A DNA stretch of 64,000 bases from an uncultured Roseobacter sp. (GCF_947492555.1 NZ_CANLNE010000002.1:673501-737500), one strand, 5' to 3'. Counted from the stretch's first letter, positions 44,342 through 53,628 are shown. Translations and numbers: made by a program. The notes: generated by a model not told the origin, from the letters alone.

Positions 44342-44920
44342 TCATCCCCCTGCAACGTTGGTCTGGCGGCGCTGTCGGTGAGCCGCCACCTTGTGACGGT
44401 TTCCGCAGGTGGACATGTTGCACCATCGTCTGCCTCGCCCCCTGCCTGCGTTCAGAAAGAACCAGCTGCACCGTTCACACTGACGGAGTTTTTCGATTTC
44501 GGGAGATCTCAGCAGATCCTCCACCAGCAGTACGAAGCTGTCGAGATAGTAGGCCGCCGTGCCGCCGGTCGCTTTCCAAGGTGAAGGCGCGCTGGAGAGG
44601 TTCAACTCAGCACGTTGCAAGGCAGCCTTCGTATAGTTTTCGAAAGTCTGAAGATGTTCAGGCGCAACTGCCTGTCTCCCGCTATATGCGGATAGCACAA
44701 GATATGTGGCTTCCCGAAAGTTGACCAAGGCATCGACATCATATTGCGTTGGATGTGCCTGACCCACGTGTTCCCCTGCATTACCGCTCGCCGCAAGCCA
44801 GGAAAGAAGATCATCCGGTGACGTCAGACGATTGTCCGTGCGGGATTTGTCGGTGTCGCCAACGGTGTTGAGAAAATCCAGCGCAAGATGCCCCCCTACA
44901 AAATTGTCACTCATCCACAT
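44342..44920 (-). CDS. ABATE-CGNR zinc-finger regulator
   Basis: About 192 residues from the ATG at 44920, which follows TGAGG; upstream in-frame starts lie in the divergent control region. The N-terminal ABATE-type ligand domain starts GGHLALDFLNTVGD. The C-terminal CGNR zinc finger is CERCSWFFLNAGRGRGRRWCNMSTCGNRHKV, the DNA-binding module, ending in a basic tail. Divergent from the hydrolase/OYE pair across a perfect inverted repeat. Confidence 0.88.
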   Translation of the reverse strand: MWMSDNFVGGHLALDFLNTVGDTDKSRTDNRLTSPDDLLSWLAASGNAGEHVGQAHPTQYDVDALVNFREATYLVLSAYSGRQAVAPEHLQTFENYTKAALQRAELNLSSAPSPWKATGGTAAYYLDSFVLLVEDLLRSPEIEKLRQCERCSWFFLNAGRGRGRRWCNMSTCGNRHKVAAHRQRRQTNVAGG

Positions 44921-44980
44921 GGTAACCTCATATTTAATTTTTATGGTTACATATCGCGAGAAGTGATGTAACCATATAAT
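44919..44980. promoter_or_regulatory. Operator region between CGNR regulator and hydrolase
   Basis: ATGGTTACAT (44943-44952) and ATGTAACCAT (44966-44975) form a perfect 10-bp inverted repeat with a 13-bp spacer. A third related site, ATGGTAACC, lies at 44919-44927 over the regulator start. A TATAAT (44975-44980) overlaps the right arm and faces the hydrolase gene. Strong candidate site for the CGNR protein. Confidence 0.6.
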
Positions 44981-45008
44981 CACTATAAAGCATTACAGGA
45001 GAAACGCC

Positions 45009-45821
45009 ATGCTGTCGCTACCGGAACGCTACGATCACAAGGGGCAGTCCATTGCATGGGGGCAGTTGGGCTCTGGTGACCCCCTGGTACTGGTGCATGG
45101 AACACCGTTCTCGTCACAGGTCTGGCGCAGAATCGCGCCCCTTCTGGCCGAACGCTGGACCGTCTATTTCTTCGATCTGATTGGCTATGGTCAGTCAGAA
45201 AAGAAAGATGGGCAAGACGTGTCATTGGCCGTGCAGAATGATCTGCTGGCCGCCCTATGTGCGCACTGGGAGTTGAAGCGCCCTGAAATACTGTGTCACG
45301 ACTTTGGCGGCGCGACAGCTTTGCGGGCCTACTACCTCAACGATCTGCGCTACAAGCGAATGACGATCTTTGATCCCGTCGCGGTCGCACCCTGGGGGTC
45401 GCCCTTCGTGGCGCATGTCAGGCAGTATGAAGCTGCTTTTGCAGGTCTGCCTGCCTATGCGCACGATGCACTTTTGCGCGCCTATCTGCAAAGCGCGGCA
45501 TACAAGACGCTGACCGAGGAGGCATTGCAAGTTTATATGAAACCCTGGCAAGGAGACGTCGGTCAGCCAGCATTCTATCGTCAGATCGCACAGATGGATC
45601 AGAAGTTTACGGATGAGGTCGAGAGCCAATATGCACCGCTCGATTGCCCCACTACTTTGCTTTGGGGTGAGAAGGATGAGTGGATCCCCTTGGAGCGCGG
45701 TCACAAGCTGGCCGGTATGCTGACCGGGGGTGCGATGAAAGTAATCCCCAATGCAGGTCATCTTGTTCAAGAGGATGCGCCAGAGGCTATTGTTGCGGCC
45801 ATGTTTCAGCACAGCACATAA
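45009..45821 (+). CDS. Alpha/beta hydrolase with aspartate nucleophile
   Basis: A 270-residue alpha/beta hydrolase preceded by AGGAG. The oxyanion region is HGTPF (30-34); the nucleophile elbow reads CHDFGGA, making Asp98 the nucleophile, as in haloalkane dehalogenases and epoxide hydrolases rather than serine esterases. The catalytic His is H251 in NAGHLVQED. A lid domain spans ~125-205. The substrate is unknown. It is followed 18 bp later by an OYE-like flavoprotein, and both are probably controlled by the CGNR/GlxA regulators opposite. Confidence 0.82.
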   Translation: MLSLPERYDHKGQSIAWGQLGSGDPLVLVHGTPFSSQVWRRIAPLLAERWTVYFFDLIGYGQSEKKDGQDVSLAVQNDLLAALCAHWELKRPEILCHDFGGATALRAYYLNDLRYKRMTIFDPVAVAPWGSPFVAHVRQYEAAFAGLPAYAHDALLRAYLQSAAYKTLTEEALQVYMKPWQGDVGQPAFYRQIAQMDQKFTDEVESQYAPLDCPTTLLWGEKDEWIPLERGHKLAGMLTGGAMKVIPNAGHLVQEDAPEAIVAAMFQHST

Positions 45822-45839
45822 TCCGGCAGGAGTGACGTG

Positions 45840-47891
45840 ATGGATGACAAGATTTCCTCAGACCCCCTCCTTCAACCCTTTCGGCTGAAACATCTGCATC
45901 TGCGCAATCGTGTCATCAGCACAGCACATGCTCCTGCCTATGCAGAAGATGGTCACCCCAAGGATCGCTATCGCCTCTATCATGAGGAAAAGGCCAAGGG
46001 CGGTTTGGCGCTGACCATGATCGGCGGATCAACCAATGTAGCGCCGGACAGTCCTTCGGTCTTTGGTCAGCTCTACGCAGGGGATGACAGCATCATCCCG
46101 TGGTTCGAAAAGCTGACCGCCGGTGTGAAGTCTCATGGTGCGGCCGTCATGTGCCAGATCACGCATATGGGGCGTCGCACCGGCTGGGATACGGGTGACT
46201 GGTTGCCCGTCATTGGCCCATCGGGGCGACGCGAGCAGGCGCATAGATCGATGCCGAAAACAGCCGAATACATGGATCTTGAACGGATCGCGTGGGAGTT
46301 CGCCGAAGGCGCGCGACGCTGTCAGGATGGTGGATTCGACGGCATTGAAATCCTGTCTCACTCCCATCTTCTGGGCCAGTTTCTATCGCCTCTGGTGAAT
46401 GACAGGGAGGACGACTACGGCGGTTCGCTGGAAAATCGCTTGCGTCTGACGTTCGAGGTGCTGGACGCCGTGCGATCCAAGGTGGGTCCCGACTTCGTCG
46501 TGGGAATGCGCATCACCGGAGACGAGTTGTCAACGGGTGGGCTCACTGCCGATGAATGCGTAGAGATTGCCAAACGGTTGGCGCAGAGTGAACAGGTCGA
46601 CTTTCTCAACATCCTTGCCGGAGCGCCCTACGATGATCTGGGGTTGGCGGGATGGGTGCCGCCGATGGGCGTGCCATCTGCCCGGGATTTGAAGGTTGCC
46701 GGGCGGATCAGATCTGCCGTCGATTTACCGATTTTCCATGCTGGCGGGATCAATGATCTGGCGACGGCCCGGTACGCCCTTCAAGAGGGTATGGTGGATA
46801 TGATCGGTATGACGCGCGCCCATATCGCCGACCCGTATCTGGTCAAAAAGATCAGCATTCGGCAGGAAGACCGCATCCGCTCCTGCGTTGGTCTTGGCTA
46901 CTGCGTAGACCGCGTGAACCAAGGCAAGGATGCGGTGTGCGGACAGAATGCAGTGACAGGCCGCGAGGGCTTTCTGAGCCATCGCCTTCCGCAGGCTGCC
47001 AAAAAGAAAACCATTGTCGTGGTTGGAGGCGGCCCCTGCGGGCTGGAGACAACACGTCTGGCCGCCGCCGCAGGTCACAACGTGCACCTTTTCGAAGCCT
47101 CTGACAGGCTTGGTGGCCAACTTGCTTTGGCAAGCAAAGGAACCGTGCGGCGGCAGATGGAAAGCGTTCTGGATTGGCTGGTACAGGAAGTCACACACTC
47201 GCCAGCGACCCTGTATCTCTCCACCTATTCGGAAGCTGAAGACATCAAGGCGCTGAGGCCCGACCTTGTAGTTCTCGCAACGGGTGGATGGCCCTCCGAG
47301 CCGGACTGCCCCGGCGGTGATCTCACCGTGTCCTCCTGGGATGTTCTCGGCGGAAATGTTCGCGTTTCGGGAGATGTGTTGTTGTGGGACATGTTGGGGG
47401 ATCAGCCAGCAGCGGTGACGGCGGATTACATGTCTGATCATTCTGCCCAGTTGGTCTTTGCGACGCCAGATACCCGTCCTCTGACCGAATTGGGTCCCAC
47501 GACACAATCGGTAGCTCTAAAAAACCTCTATGAGCGAGAGGTGAGTTTCATACCGAATACGGAGGTGCAGCGGATCGAACGAGACGGAAACCGCAAGGCT
47601 GTCACTTTGCTCAATACGCTGACCGGTGCGACTTGGCGCCAAGTATTCGATCACGTGGTGTTCGAGACCGGCTGCAAACCAATGGACGATCTCTATTTCG
47701 ACCTCGTCGGTCAATCAAGCAACGCAGGCCAACTTGATCTCAGGAAGTTTGCCAGGGGCATTGTAGAGTTTCCAAGCGCGCATTCAGACAGCGGCTTTGC
47801 GTTGGTCAGGCTTGGGGACGCGGTCGCCAGCAGGAACCTGCATGCTGCTCTATTCGATGCGAACAGACTTGTGCAAGGGCTCCAGGTGTAA
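45840..47891 (+). CDS. OYE/N-methylproline demethylase-like FMN-FeS-FAD oxidoreductase
   Basis: A 683-residue protein; the ATG at 45840 has AGGAG at 8 nt. Residues 1-340 are an OYE-type FMN barrel (LKHLHLRNRVISTAHAP, QITHMGRRTGWD, SHLLGQFLSPLVNDREDDYGGSLENRLR). The Fe-S segment has Cys349, Cys355 and Cys367 in a CVGLGYC spacing, lacking the middle Cys of the common CxxC pair. A FAD/NAD fold follows (TIVVVGGGPCGLETTRLAA, 391-409). This layout is that of dimethylamine/trimethylamine dehydrogenase, 2,4-dienoyl-CoA reductase and N-methylproline demethylases; the Cys pattern fits the last group best. A demethylation or ene-reduction is likely; substrate unproven. Confidence 0.75.
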   Translation: MDDKISSDPLLQPFRLKHLHLRNRVISTAHAPAYAEDGHPKDRYRLYHEEKAKGGLALTMIGGSTNVAPDSPSVFGQLYAGDDSIIPWFEKLTAGVKSHGAAVMCQITHMGRRTGWDTGDWLPVIGPSGRREQAHRSMPKTAEYMDLERIAWEFAEGARRCQDGGFDGIEILSHSHLLGQFLSPLVNDREDDYGGSLENRLRLTFEVLDAVRSKVGPDFVVGMRITGDELSTGGLTADECVEIAKRLAQSEQVDFLNILAGAPYDDLGLAGWVPPMGVPSARDLKVAGRIRSAVDLPIFHAGGINDLATARYALQEGMVDMIGMTRAHIADPYLVKKISIRQEDRIRSCVGLGYCVDRVNQGKDAVCGQNAVTGREGFLSHRLPQAAKKKTIVVVGGGPCGLETTRLAAAAGHNVHLFEASDRLGGQLALASKGTVRRQMESVLDWLVQEVTHSPATLYLSTYSEAEDIKALRPDLVVLATGGWPSEPDCPGGDLTVSSWDVLGGNVRVSGDVLLWDMLGDQPAAVTADYMSDHSAQLVFATPDTRPLTELGPTTQSVALKNLYEREVSFIPNTEVQRIERDGNRKAVTLLNTLTGATWRQVFDHVVFETGCKPMDDLYFDLVGQSSNAGQLDLRKFARGIVEFPSAHSDSGFALVRLGDAVASRNLHAALFDANRLVQGLQV

Positions 47892-48084
47892 ACACCGAAC
47901 GAAAGACGTTGCCGCTATCGGGCACGCTGTTCGCGACGGTTCGCCGGAGTAAGTAGTTCGCCGGGAATCACTTTGATGGGTCCGTGCCATCGGTGGAGCC
48001 TGTAAACTGGCCAACCCGGTTCGAGCTCAGTCTGCCGCGCGACACAGCGACAATGAAAGACGGCGTCCTAAGATGGAACGATGC

Positions 48085-48768
48085 TCAGGTGTTTCGCGCG
48101 CCAAGCATGAACCTGACAGGCGAGATGAGCATCCATACCCCGACGCTGAACATCGTCCCTCCCGCCAGGTTTCCGCCCCAGAAAGAGAGATTGTTTGATC
48201 CGAAACGCTTGACGATCTGTGTTTTTAGCATGACGGCACCGAACGCAATTGCGGTAAAACAGACCAAGCCATTCAAGTACATAAGAAGGCCAAGAACCAG
48301 GATCTGGGTGCTAATATTCCCCATCTCTACCGCTACGAATTGGGGAAGGAAGGACGTCAGCAGAACAATCATCTTCGGGTTTCCAAGATTGGTGAGGAGA
48401 CCTTGGATATATGCAGCCAAAAGCGGCTCCTCGGACGGTACAAATGCTGTATGCGTCGCTGGATCGTGGTTTTTGCGAAAAGCGAACGAAGCGCGGAGCA
48501 TTCTGTAACCGACGTAGATCAAATAGACAGCGCCCGCCGCGCGGACTGCCATCCATATCGCGGGCGAGAGGGTGTTGATGAAATCCATCCCAAACGCAAT
48601 TGCTGGCACAAAGACAAAGCCCGCGGAGATAACGCCAAAGATCGCAGCAAGAGCGTGTCGCATGCCCTGGGAGGTTGCCCGCGAGACTACGACGATACTG
48701 TCAGGACCAGGCGTCAGAAACATCAGCGCGTGGATTCCAACCATCAATAGAACCAAACTCCAATCCAT
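48085..48768 (-). CDS. LysE-family amino acid exporter
   Basis: About 227 residues from the ATG at 48768 (GGAGATC upstream). Six hydrophobic helices with the family's FLTPGPDSIVVVSRATSQGMRHALAAIFGVISAG start and the QGLLTNLGNPKMIVLLTSFLPQFV central motif. RhtB/LysE carriers export amino acids or small metabolites. Convergent with the OYE-like gene, 193 bp apart, with no evident terminator beyond a small GGTGT/ACACC palindrome at its stop. Confidence 0.88.
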   Translation of the reverse strand: MDWSLVLLMVGIHALMFLTPGPDSIVVVSRATSQGMRHALAAIFGVISAGFVFVPAIAFGMDFINTLSPAIWMAVRAAGAVYLIYVGYRMLRASFAFRKNHDPATHTAFVPSEEPLLAAYIQGLLTNLGNPKMIVLLTSFLPQFVAVEMGNISTQILVLGLLMYLNGLVCFTAIAFGAVMLKTQIVKRFGSNNLSFWGGNLAGGTMFSVGVWMLISPVRFMLGARNT

Positions 48769-49078
48769 CAGTGATCTCCACACCATGCTGCTTTTGACGT
48801 TGGCTAAATCGTAGATCGCCTGGTGCTCTGAGTAAACTAAGCGCGTCATTCAAATCGCATTGCGCCGAAACGGTTGTACGTTCATGTGATCCTTGGTTGT
48901 GCATCCTCGCAAGAGCCTCTTGCAGCTGTTCGGGTTTTCCAGGCTGCATCGTGCATTTACTGAATTTCCAAGCGTTCGGAGACTGATGCTCCGGGCTGTT
49001 CGTTCCGATGGGGTGTCGCGACAATTCTTTTGCCGGCTCTCTCCCTGACGGGTTCATCCAGTTTGCGAGGAAATGAAA

Positions 49079-49627
49079 ATGTACGGCATGATAAATGAAG
49101 GCATTCGCGCCTTCATCCTTAAACACCACGATAAAGAAACCTGGGAGGCGATTTGCCAAAAGGCCTCTGTCGGCGACCAACAGTTTGATGGCATGAAAAG
49201 TTACGATGACGGTATCACCTATCAGCTGGTGGGCGCCATTTCCGAACACACCGGTCTGTCATCGGGCGAGGTCTTGACCAAATTTGGATCTCACTGGGTC
49301 GACTATGCCGGAGAATCCAGGTTCGGCAATCTCATGAAGGTTGCGGGCGACAGTTTTCTGGAGCGGTTGAATGGCCTGGACGACATGCATGCCCGTATTC
49401 AGCTTTCAATGCCAAATCTGAAACCGCCATCCTTCAAGCTCGAGGAAGTGGCCGACAGAACGTACCGTTTACACTACTTTTCCCAGCGAACCGGCCTGGA
49501 CTCGATGGTCGTCGGACTGCTGTATGGAATGGCAGAAGAGACGGGCGAGAAGATCAAGGTCAATCAGATTGCCGAAAAATCTGATACCGTTGATCATAGT
49601 GTGTTTGAGATTGCCGTAGTCAACTGA
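49079..49627 (+). CDS. H-NOX heme gas-sensor protein
   Basis: A 182-residue heme-nitric-oxide/oxygen-binding protein; ATG 49079 is chosen because GAGG sits 8 nt upstream and the product starts MYGMINEGI as in the family. The proximal heme ligand is His104 in DDMHARIQLSMPNLKPPSF, and the propionate-binding YxSxR motif is Tyr133-Phe-Ser-Gln-Arg137. The distal pocket sequence near the N-terminus is hydrophobic with no obvious Tyr in position to bind oxygen, fitting NO sensing. H-NOX usually signals through an adjacent histidine kinase or diguanylate cyclase, but none is next to it here. Confidence 0.9.
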   Translation: MYGMINEGIRAFILKHHDKETWEAICQKASVGDQQFDGMKSYDDGITYQLVGAISEHTGLSSGEVLTKFGSHWVDYAGESRFGNLMKVAGDSFLERLNGLDDMHARIQLSMPNLKPPSFKLEEVADRTYRLHYFSQRTGLDSMVVGLLYGMAEETGEKIKVNQIAEKSDTVDHSVFEIAVVN

Positions 49628-49783
49628 TGACCAACGGTTTGGGAACTGGTGGTGGGCGTAAAACCCGTCATTTCGCTCCCCACAAATATCGGTGGGTGAT
49701 GTGGTCTGTCGCCAGTTGTTACACCTGATGGTCGCAGGCGGTGCGCACAAGCGGGCGTGGTCTTCTTCCTCTTGCTGAAAGCT

Positions 49784-50788
49784 TCATAAGGGCGATGCTT
49801 CTGTGCTTGAATGATATGGGCATGAGACGAGATGATCGTTTCCAATGTTCATGACAGCTGGTGTCGCGTCCGCGCAGTCGGCCCTTGCGATGGGGCAGCG
49901 GGTGCGGAAAACGCAACCCGAGGGCGGGGACATCGGAGAGGGCAACTCGCCTTCTAAAACCGGACGGTGGCGTGCACGCTCCGCCTTGGGCGAGGGGATC
50001 GGCACCGACGCAATCAGGGCCTTCGTATACGGGTGACGGGGGTTTGCGATCAGCTCGGATGCGGTGGCGACCTCGACGATCCGGCCCAGGTACATGACCG
50101 CGATCCGGTGCGAAATATGGCGTACCACGCTCAGATCATGCGCGATGAACAGGAGGGCCAGCCCCATCTCGCGCTGCAGCTCCTGCAACAGGTTCACCAC
50201 CTGCGCCTGCACGGAGACGTCAAGGGCGCTGACAGGCTCGTCGCAGACCACCAGCTCCGGGTCTGTGATCAATGCGCGGGCGATACCAATGCGCTGGCAT
50301 TGACCGCCGGAGAATTCATGCGGGTAGCGATTGATGAGAGCAGGCAAGAGGCCTACGCGCTCCATCATCTGGCCCACCTTGGCACGGACCTGCTCTTTTG
50401 AGAGGTCGGGGAAGTGGGTCCGCAGCGGTTCGGCCACGATCTGGCCAACGGTCATGCGCGGGTTCAGCGCGTCCAGCGGGTCCTGGAACACCATCTGCAC
50501 ATGGCGCCCATGCGCGCGTTGCGCGGCTGTGTCCATGCTCACGATGTCCTCGCCACGCCAGAGCACGCGCCCGTCACTGACCGGCACCGTGCCGACAATC
50601 GCTCGGGCCAGCGAGGACTTTCCCGACCCGCTTTCCCCGACCAGTCCGAGGGTTCGACCCGGTTCCAGCCTCAGCGAGGCCTGCTTGACCGCTTGCAATT
50701 CGCGTGGCGGGCTCCAGGGCCATCCCCCTTGCCGGGCGACCTTGAAGGTGACGCTCAGGTCGCGGGTTTCCAGCAGCGGGGCGCTCAT
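49784..50788 (-). CDS. oppF: Oligopeptide ABC transporter ATP-binding protein
   Basis: About 334 residues from the ATG at 50788 (overlap of 4 bp with oppD). Walker A GESGSGKSS, the signature FSGGQCQRIGIARALI, Walker B LVVCDEPVSALD, and the C-terminal oligopeptide_HPY region with CVFRTRCPIARADC, a possible Fe-S or disulfide cysteine cluster seen in Opp/Dpp ATPases. Pairs with OppD. Last gene of oppABCDF. Confidence 0.93.
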   Translation of the reverse strand: MSAPLLETRDLSVTFKVARQGGWPWSPPRELQAVKQASLRLEPGRTLGLVGESGSGKSSLARAIVGTVPVSDGRVLWRGEDIVSMDTAAQRAHGRHVQMVFQDPLDALNPRMTVGQIVAEPLRTHFPDLSKEQVRAKVGQMMERVGLLPALINRYPHEFSGGQCQRIGIARALITDPELVVCDEPVSALDVSVQAQVVNLLQELQREMGLALLFIAHDLSVVRHISHRIAVMYLGRIVEVATASELIANPRHPYTKALIASVPIPSPKAERARHRPVLEGELPSPMSPPSGCVFRTRCPIARADCADATPAVMNIGNDHLVSCPYHSSTEASPL

Positions 50789-51753
50789 GCCACTGCCTCC
50801 CGCGCCGCGTGGCAGGCGCGCAGACGTCCAGCTCCAAACGCCTCCTGCACCGGCATGGTCGTCGCACAAGGTTCATGACTGGCCGGGCAGCGGGGGCTGA
50901 AGGGGCACCCGGCAGGCAGCGCCGTGAGATCGGGCGGATCACCCGGTATGGTCTCAAGCTTTTCCTGCGGGACATCGAGACGGGGGACCGCGTTCAGAAG
51001 ACCGCGCGTGTAAGGGTGCGACGGGGCGGCGAAGACATCATCGGTGGCCCCCGTTTCCATCACCCGCCCGCCGTACATCACCAGCGTCTTGACGCAGGAG
51101 CCTGCGACAATGGCCAGATCGTGGGTGATCAGGATCAGGGCTGTGCCGAAATCACGCTGGATATCGGCCATCAGCTCCATGATCTGGTTCTGCACAGTCA
51201 CATCCAGCGCTGTGGTCGGCTCATCCGCGATCAGCAGTTTCGGACGGCAGAGCAGCGCCATGGCGGCCATGATCCGCTGCCGCATGCCGCCCGAGAATTC
51301 GTGCGGATACATCCTGAGCCGGGCACGGGCGTCCGGAATGCGTACGGCGTCGAGCATCCTGGCACTTTCCGCGAAGGCGTCGCGCTTGGACGCCCCTTTG
51401 TGCAGCATCAGTACCTCGGCCATTTGATCGCCGACGCGGAGATAGGGGTTCAGCGAGGTCATCGGATCCTGAAAGATCATCGCGATTTCATTGGCGCGGA
51501 TTGCGTTCAGTTTGGACTCCGGCAGGTTCAGGATTTCCTGACCGTCAAAGCGGATCGATCCGCCGGCGGTGCCGTTCTTGGCGAGAAGGCCGAGAATGGC
51601 AAAGGCCAGTTGGGTCTTGCCCGACCCGCTTTCGCCGACGATGGCGAGGCTGTCGCCGGGATCGAGCGAGAGTGTCATACCATTAACGGCTTTCACGGTC
51701 CCGTCGGGAGTGTCGAAGCTGACGGTGAGGTCGGTGACGTCGAGAAGTGCCAT
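50785..51753 (-). CDS. oppD: Oligopeptide ABC transporter ATP-binding protein
   Basis: A 322-residue ATPase with GESGSGKTQ, FSGGMRQRIMAAMALL, Walker B LLIADEPTTALD and CPFSPRCPASHEPC in the C-terminal region. Starts 29 bp after oppC; overlaps oppF by ATGA. Confidence 0.93.
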   Translation of the reverse strand: MALLDVTDLTVSFDTPDGTVKAVNGMTLSLDPGDSLAIVGESGSGKTQLAFAILGLLAKNGTAGGSIRFDGQEILNLPESKLNAIRANEIAMIFQDPMTSLNPYLRVGDQMAEVLMLHKGASKRDAFAESARMLDAVRIPDARARLRMYPHEFSGGMRQRIMAAMALLCRPKLLIADEPTTALDVTVQNQIMELMADIQRDFGTALILITHDLAIVAGSCVKTLVMYGGRVMETGATDDVFAAPSHPYTRGLLNAVPRLDVPQEKLETIPGDPPDLTALPAGCPFSPRCPASHEPCATTMPVQEAFGAGRLRACHAAREAVA

Positions 51754-51782
51754 AACTTACCGGTCCTTCGGAAAATGCATCA

Positions 51783-52700
51783 TTACCGATCCTTCGGATC
51801 GAGGGCATCGCGCAGGCCGTCGCCGACAAAGAAGAAGCCGAAGAGCGTGATCACGAAGAAGAAAAGCGGGGCCAGCAGCATCCAGAGCGTGCCGTTATTC
51901 ATCTCGGAGGCGCCGTCGTTGATCAGCGCGCCCCAGCTTGTGAGCGGTTCCTGCACGCCAAGGCCCAGAAAGCTGATGAAGCTCTCATAGATGATCATCG
52001 AGGGCACCAGCAGCGTGGCGTAGACGATCACCACGCCCAGCAGGTTCGGGATGATGTGGCGCAGGATGATGGTGAAGGGCCGGACCCCGGTGGCGACGGC
52101 GGCCTCGATATAGGCCTTGCCCTTCAGGGTCAGCGTCTGGCCGCGGGCGATGCGCGCCATATCAAGCCAGCTGATCAGCCCGATGCCGATGAAGAGCATC
52201 AGCAGCGAGCGGCCAAAGACCACCAGCAGCAGGATCAGCACGAACATGTAGGGGATCGACATCAACACATCGACGATCCGCATCATCACATTGTCGATTC
52301 GTCCGCCGAAATAGCCTGCGATCGCGCCGTAGAGCGTGCCAACGATCACCGAGATCAGCGCACCGACGATGCCCACCAGCAGTGAGATTTGCGTGCCCTG
52401 CACGGTGCGGGCAAAGAGGTCTCGGCCAAGCGCGTCGGTGCCGAACCAATGGCCCGTCTCCAGCGAGGGGCGCCCGCCCTGGGCGACGTTGCCGAGCACG
52501 TTCCAGTCGATGTCCTCGTTGTTCCAGGGCGCGATGAGTGGCCCGATGAGCGCGAAGGCGGCAACGAGCAGCAGCACGATCAGCCCGGCGACCGCAGCGC
52601 GATTGCGCAGGAAGCGTGCCCGCGCATCGGCCCAGAGCGAGCGGCCTTTGACAGGGGCCGCGCCCGCCAGATCGTCAGCGACGGATTTGGTTGCGAACAT
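51783..52700 (-). CDS. oppC: Oligopeptide ABC transporter permease
   Basis: About 305 residues from the ATG at 52700. Features the OppC/DppC N-terminal helix (AAVAGLIVLLLVAAFALIGPL), the HWFGTDALGRDLFARTVQG motif, and the EAA loop YIEAAVATGVRPFTIILRHIIPN. Four bases after oppB. Confidence 0.93.
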   Translation of the reverse strand: MFATKSVADDLAGAAPVKGRSLWADARARFLRNRAAVAGLIVLLLVAAFALIGPLIAPWNNEDIDWNVLGNVAQGGRPSLETGHWFGTDALGRDLFARTVQGTQISLLVGIVGALISVIVGTLYGAIAGYFGGRIDNVMMRIVDVLMSIPYMFVLILLLVVFGRSLLMLFIGIGLISWLDMARIARGQTLTLKGKAYIEAAVATGVRPFTIILRHIIPNLLGVVIVYATLLVPSMIIYESFISFLGLGVQEPLTSWGALINDGASEMNNGTLWMLLAPLFFFVITLFGFFFVGDGLRDALDPKDR

Positions 52701-52704
52701 CGGC

Positions 52705-53628
52705 CTAATACCTGATTTTCGGGTCGATCCAGGCGTAGAGCACATCGACCAGAAGGTTGAAGAAGATCGTGAGCGCGCCCAGCAGGATGGTGATGCCCAT
52801 CATCACGCCGTAGTCGCGGTTGAGGGCGGAGGCGACGAAGAACTGCCCAATGCCACCGGTGGAGAAATAGATGTCGATCACGACCGAGCCGGTGATCATG
52901 CCGACGAAGGCGGGGCCTAGGTAAGAGATCACCGGCAGCAGCGCGGGTTTGAGCGCATGGCGGAAGATCACCCGGCGCATCGGAAGGCCCTTGGCGCGCG
53001 CGGTGCGGATGTAGTTCGAGGTCAGCACTTCGAGCATCGAGGCCCGCGAGATGCGCGCAATCGAGGCCATGAAGCTGGTCGAGAGCGCGATGACGGGCAG
53101 GATCACGAATTGCCACTGGCCACCCTGCCAGCCACCACCCGGCAGCCAGCCGAGCCAGAGCGTGAAGGTCAGTACCAGGATCGGCGCCAGCACGAAGTTC
53201 GGCAGCACCTGCGCCCCGATGGAGACACCAACGGCCAGATAGTCGAGCCAGGTGTTGTGGCGCACGGCGGCGAGGATGCCCAGGCTGCCGCCGACGATCA
53301 CCGCGACCAGAAAGCTCCAGAACCCATAGGTCAGCGTCACGGGAAAGCCCTGGCCGATCAGGTCATTCACATCCTGATCGCGATAGATGAAGGAGGGGCC
53401 GAAGTCGAATTCGGTGACCACGCCGACCACATACCGCCAGATCTGGATGTGGAATGGCTGATCGAGCCCGTATTGCGCCTGAAGGTTGGCCAGCACCGCG
53501 GGCGGGATGCCGCGTTCCGTCGCAAAGGGGCTGCCGGGGGCTGCATACATCAGGATAAACGTGCTGACGATCAGGATCAGCAGAACCGGGATCGCAATCA
53601 GCAGGCGTTTGATTATGTAAACTACCAT
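52705..53628 (-). CDS. oppB: Oligopeptide ABC transporter permease
   Basis: A 307-residue permease with the DppB-type N-terminus MVVYIIKRLLIAIPVLLILIV, FILMYAAPGSPF, and the EAA loop YIRTARAKGLPMRRVIFRHALKPALLPV. Forms the channel with OppC. Confidence 0.93.
   Translation of the reverse strand: MVVYIIKRLLIAIPVLLILIVSTFILMYAAPGSPFATERGIPPAVLANLQAQYGLDQPFHIQIWRYVVGVVTEFDFGPSFIYRDQDVNDLIGQGFPVTLTYGFWSFLVAVIVGGSLGILAAVRHNTWLDYLAVGVSIGAQVLPNFVLAPILVLTFTLWLGWLPGGGWQGGQWQFVILPVIALSTSFMASIARISRASMLEVLTSNYIRTARAKGLPMRRVIFRHALKPALLPVISYLGPAFVGMITGSVVIDIYFSTGGIGQFFVASALNRDYGVMMGITILLGALTIFFNLLVDVLYAWIDPKIRY

Noticed and set aside
28509-49700. Genomic island inserted at tRNA-Lys
   Set aside because: Accessory genes follow the tRNA, but I found no integrase and no second copy of the tRNA 3' end as a direct repeat in the window.
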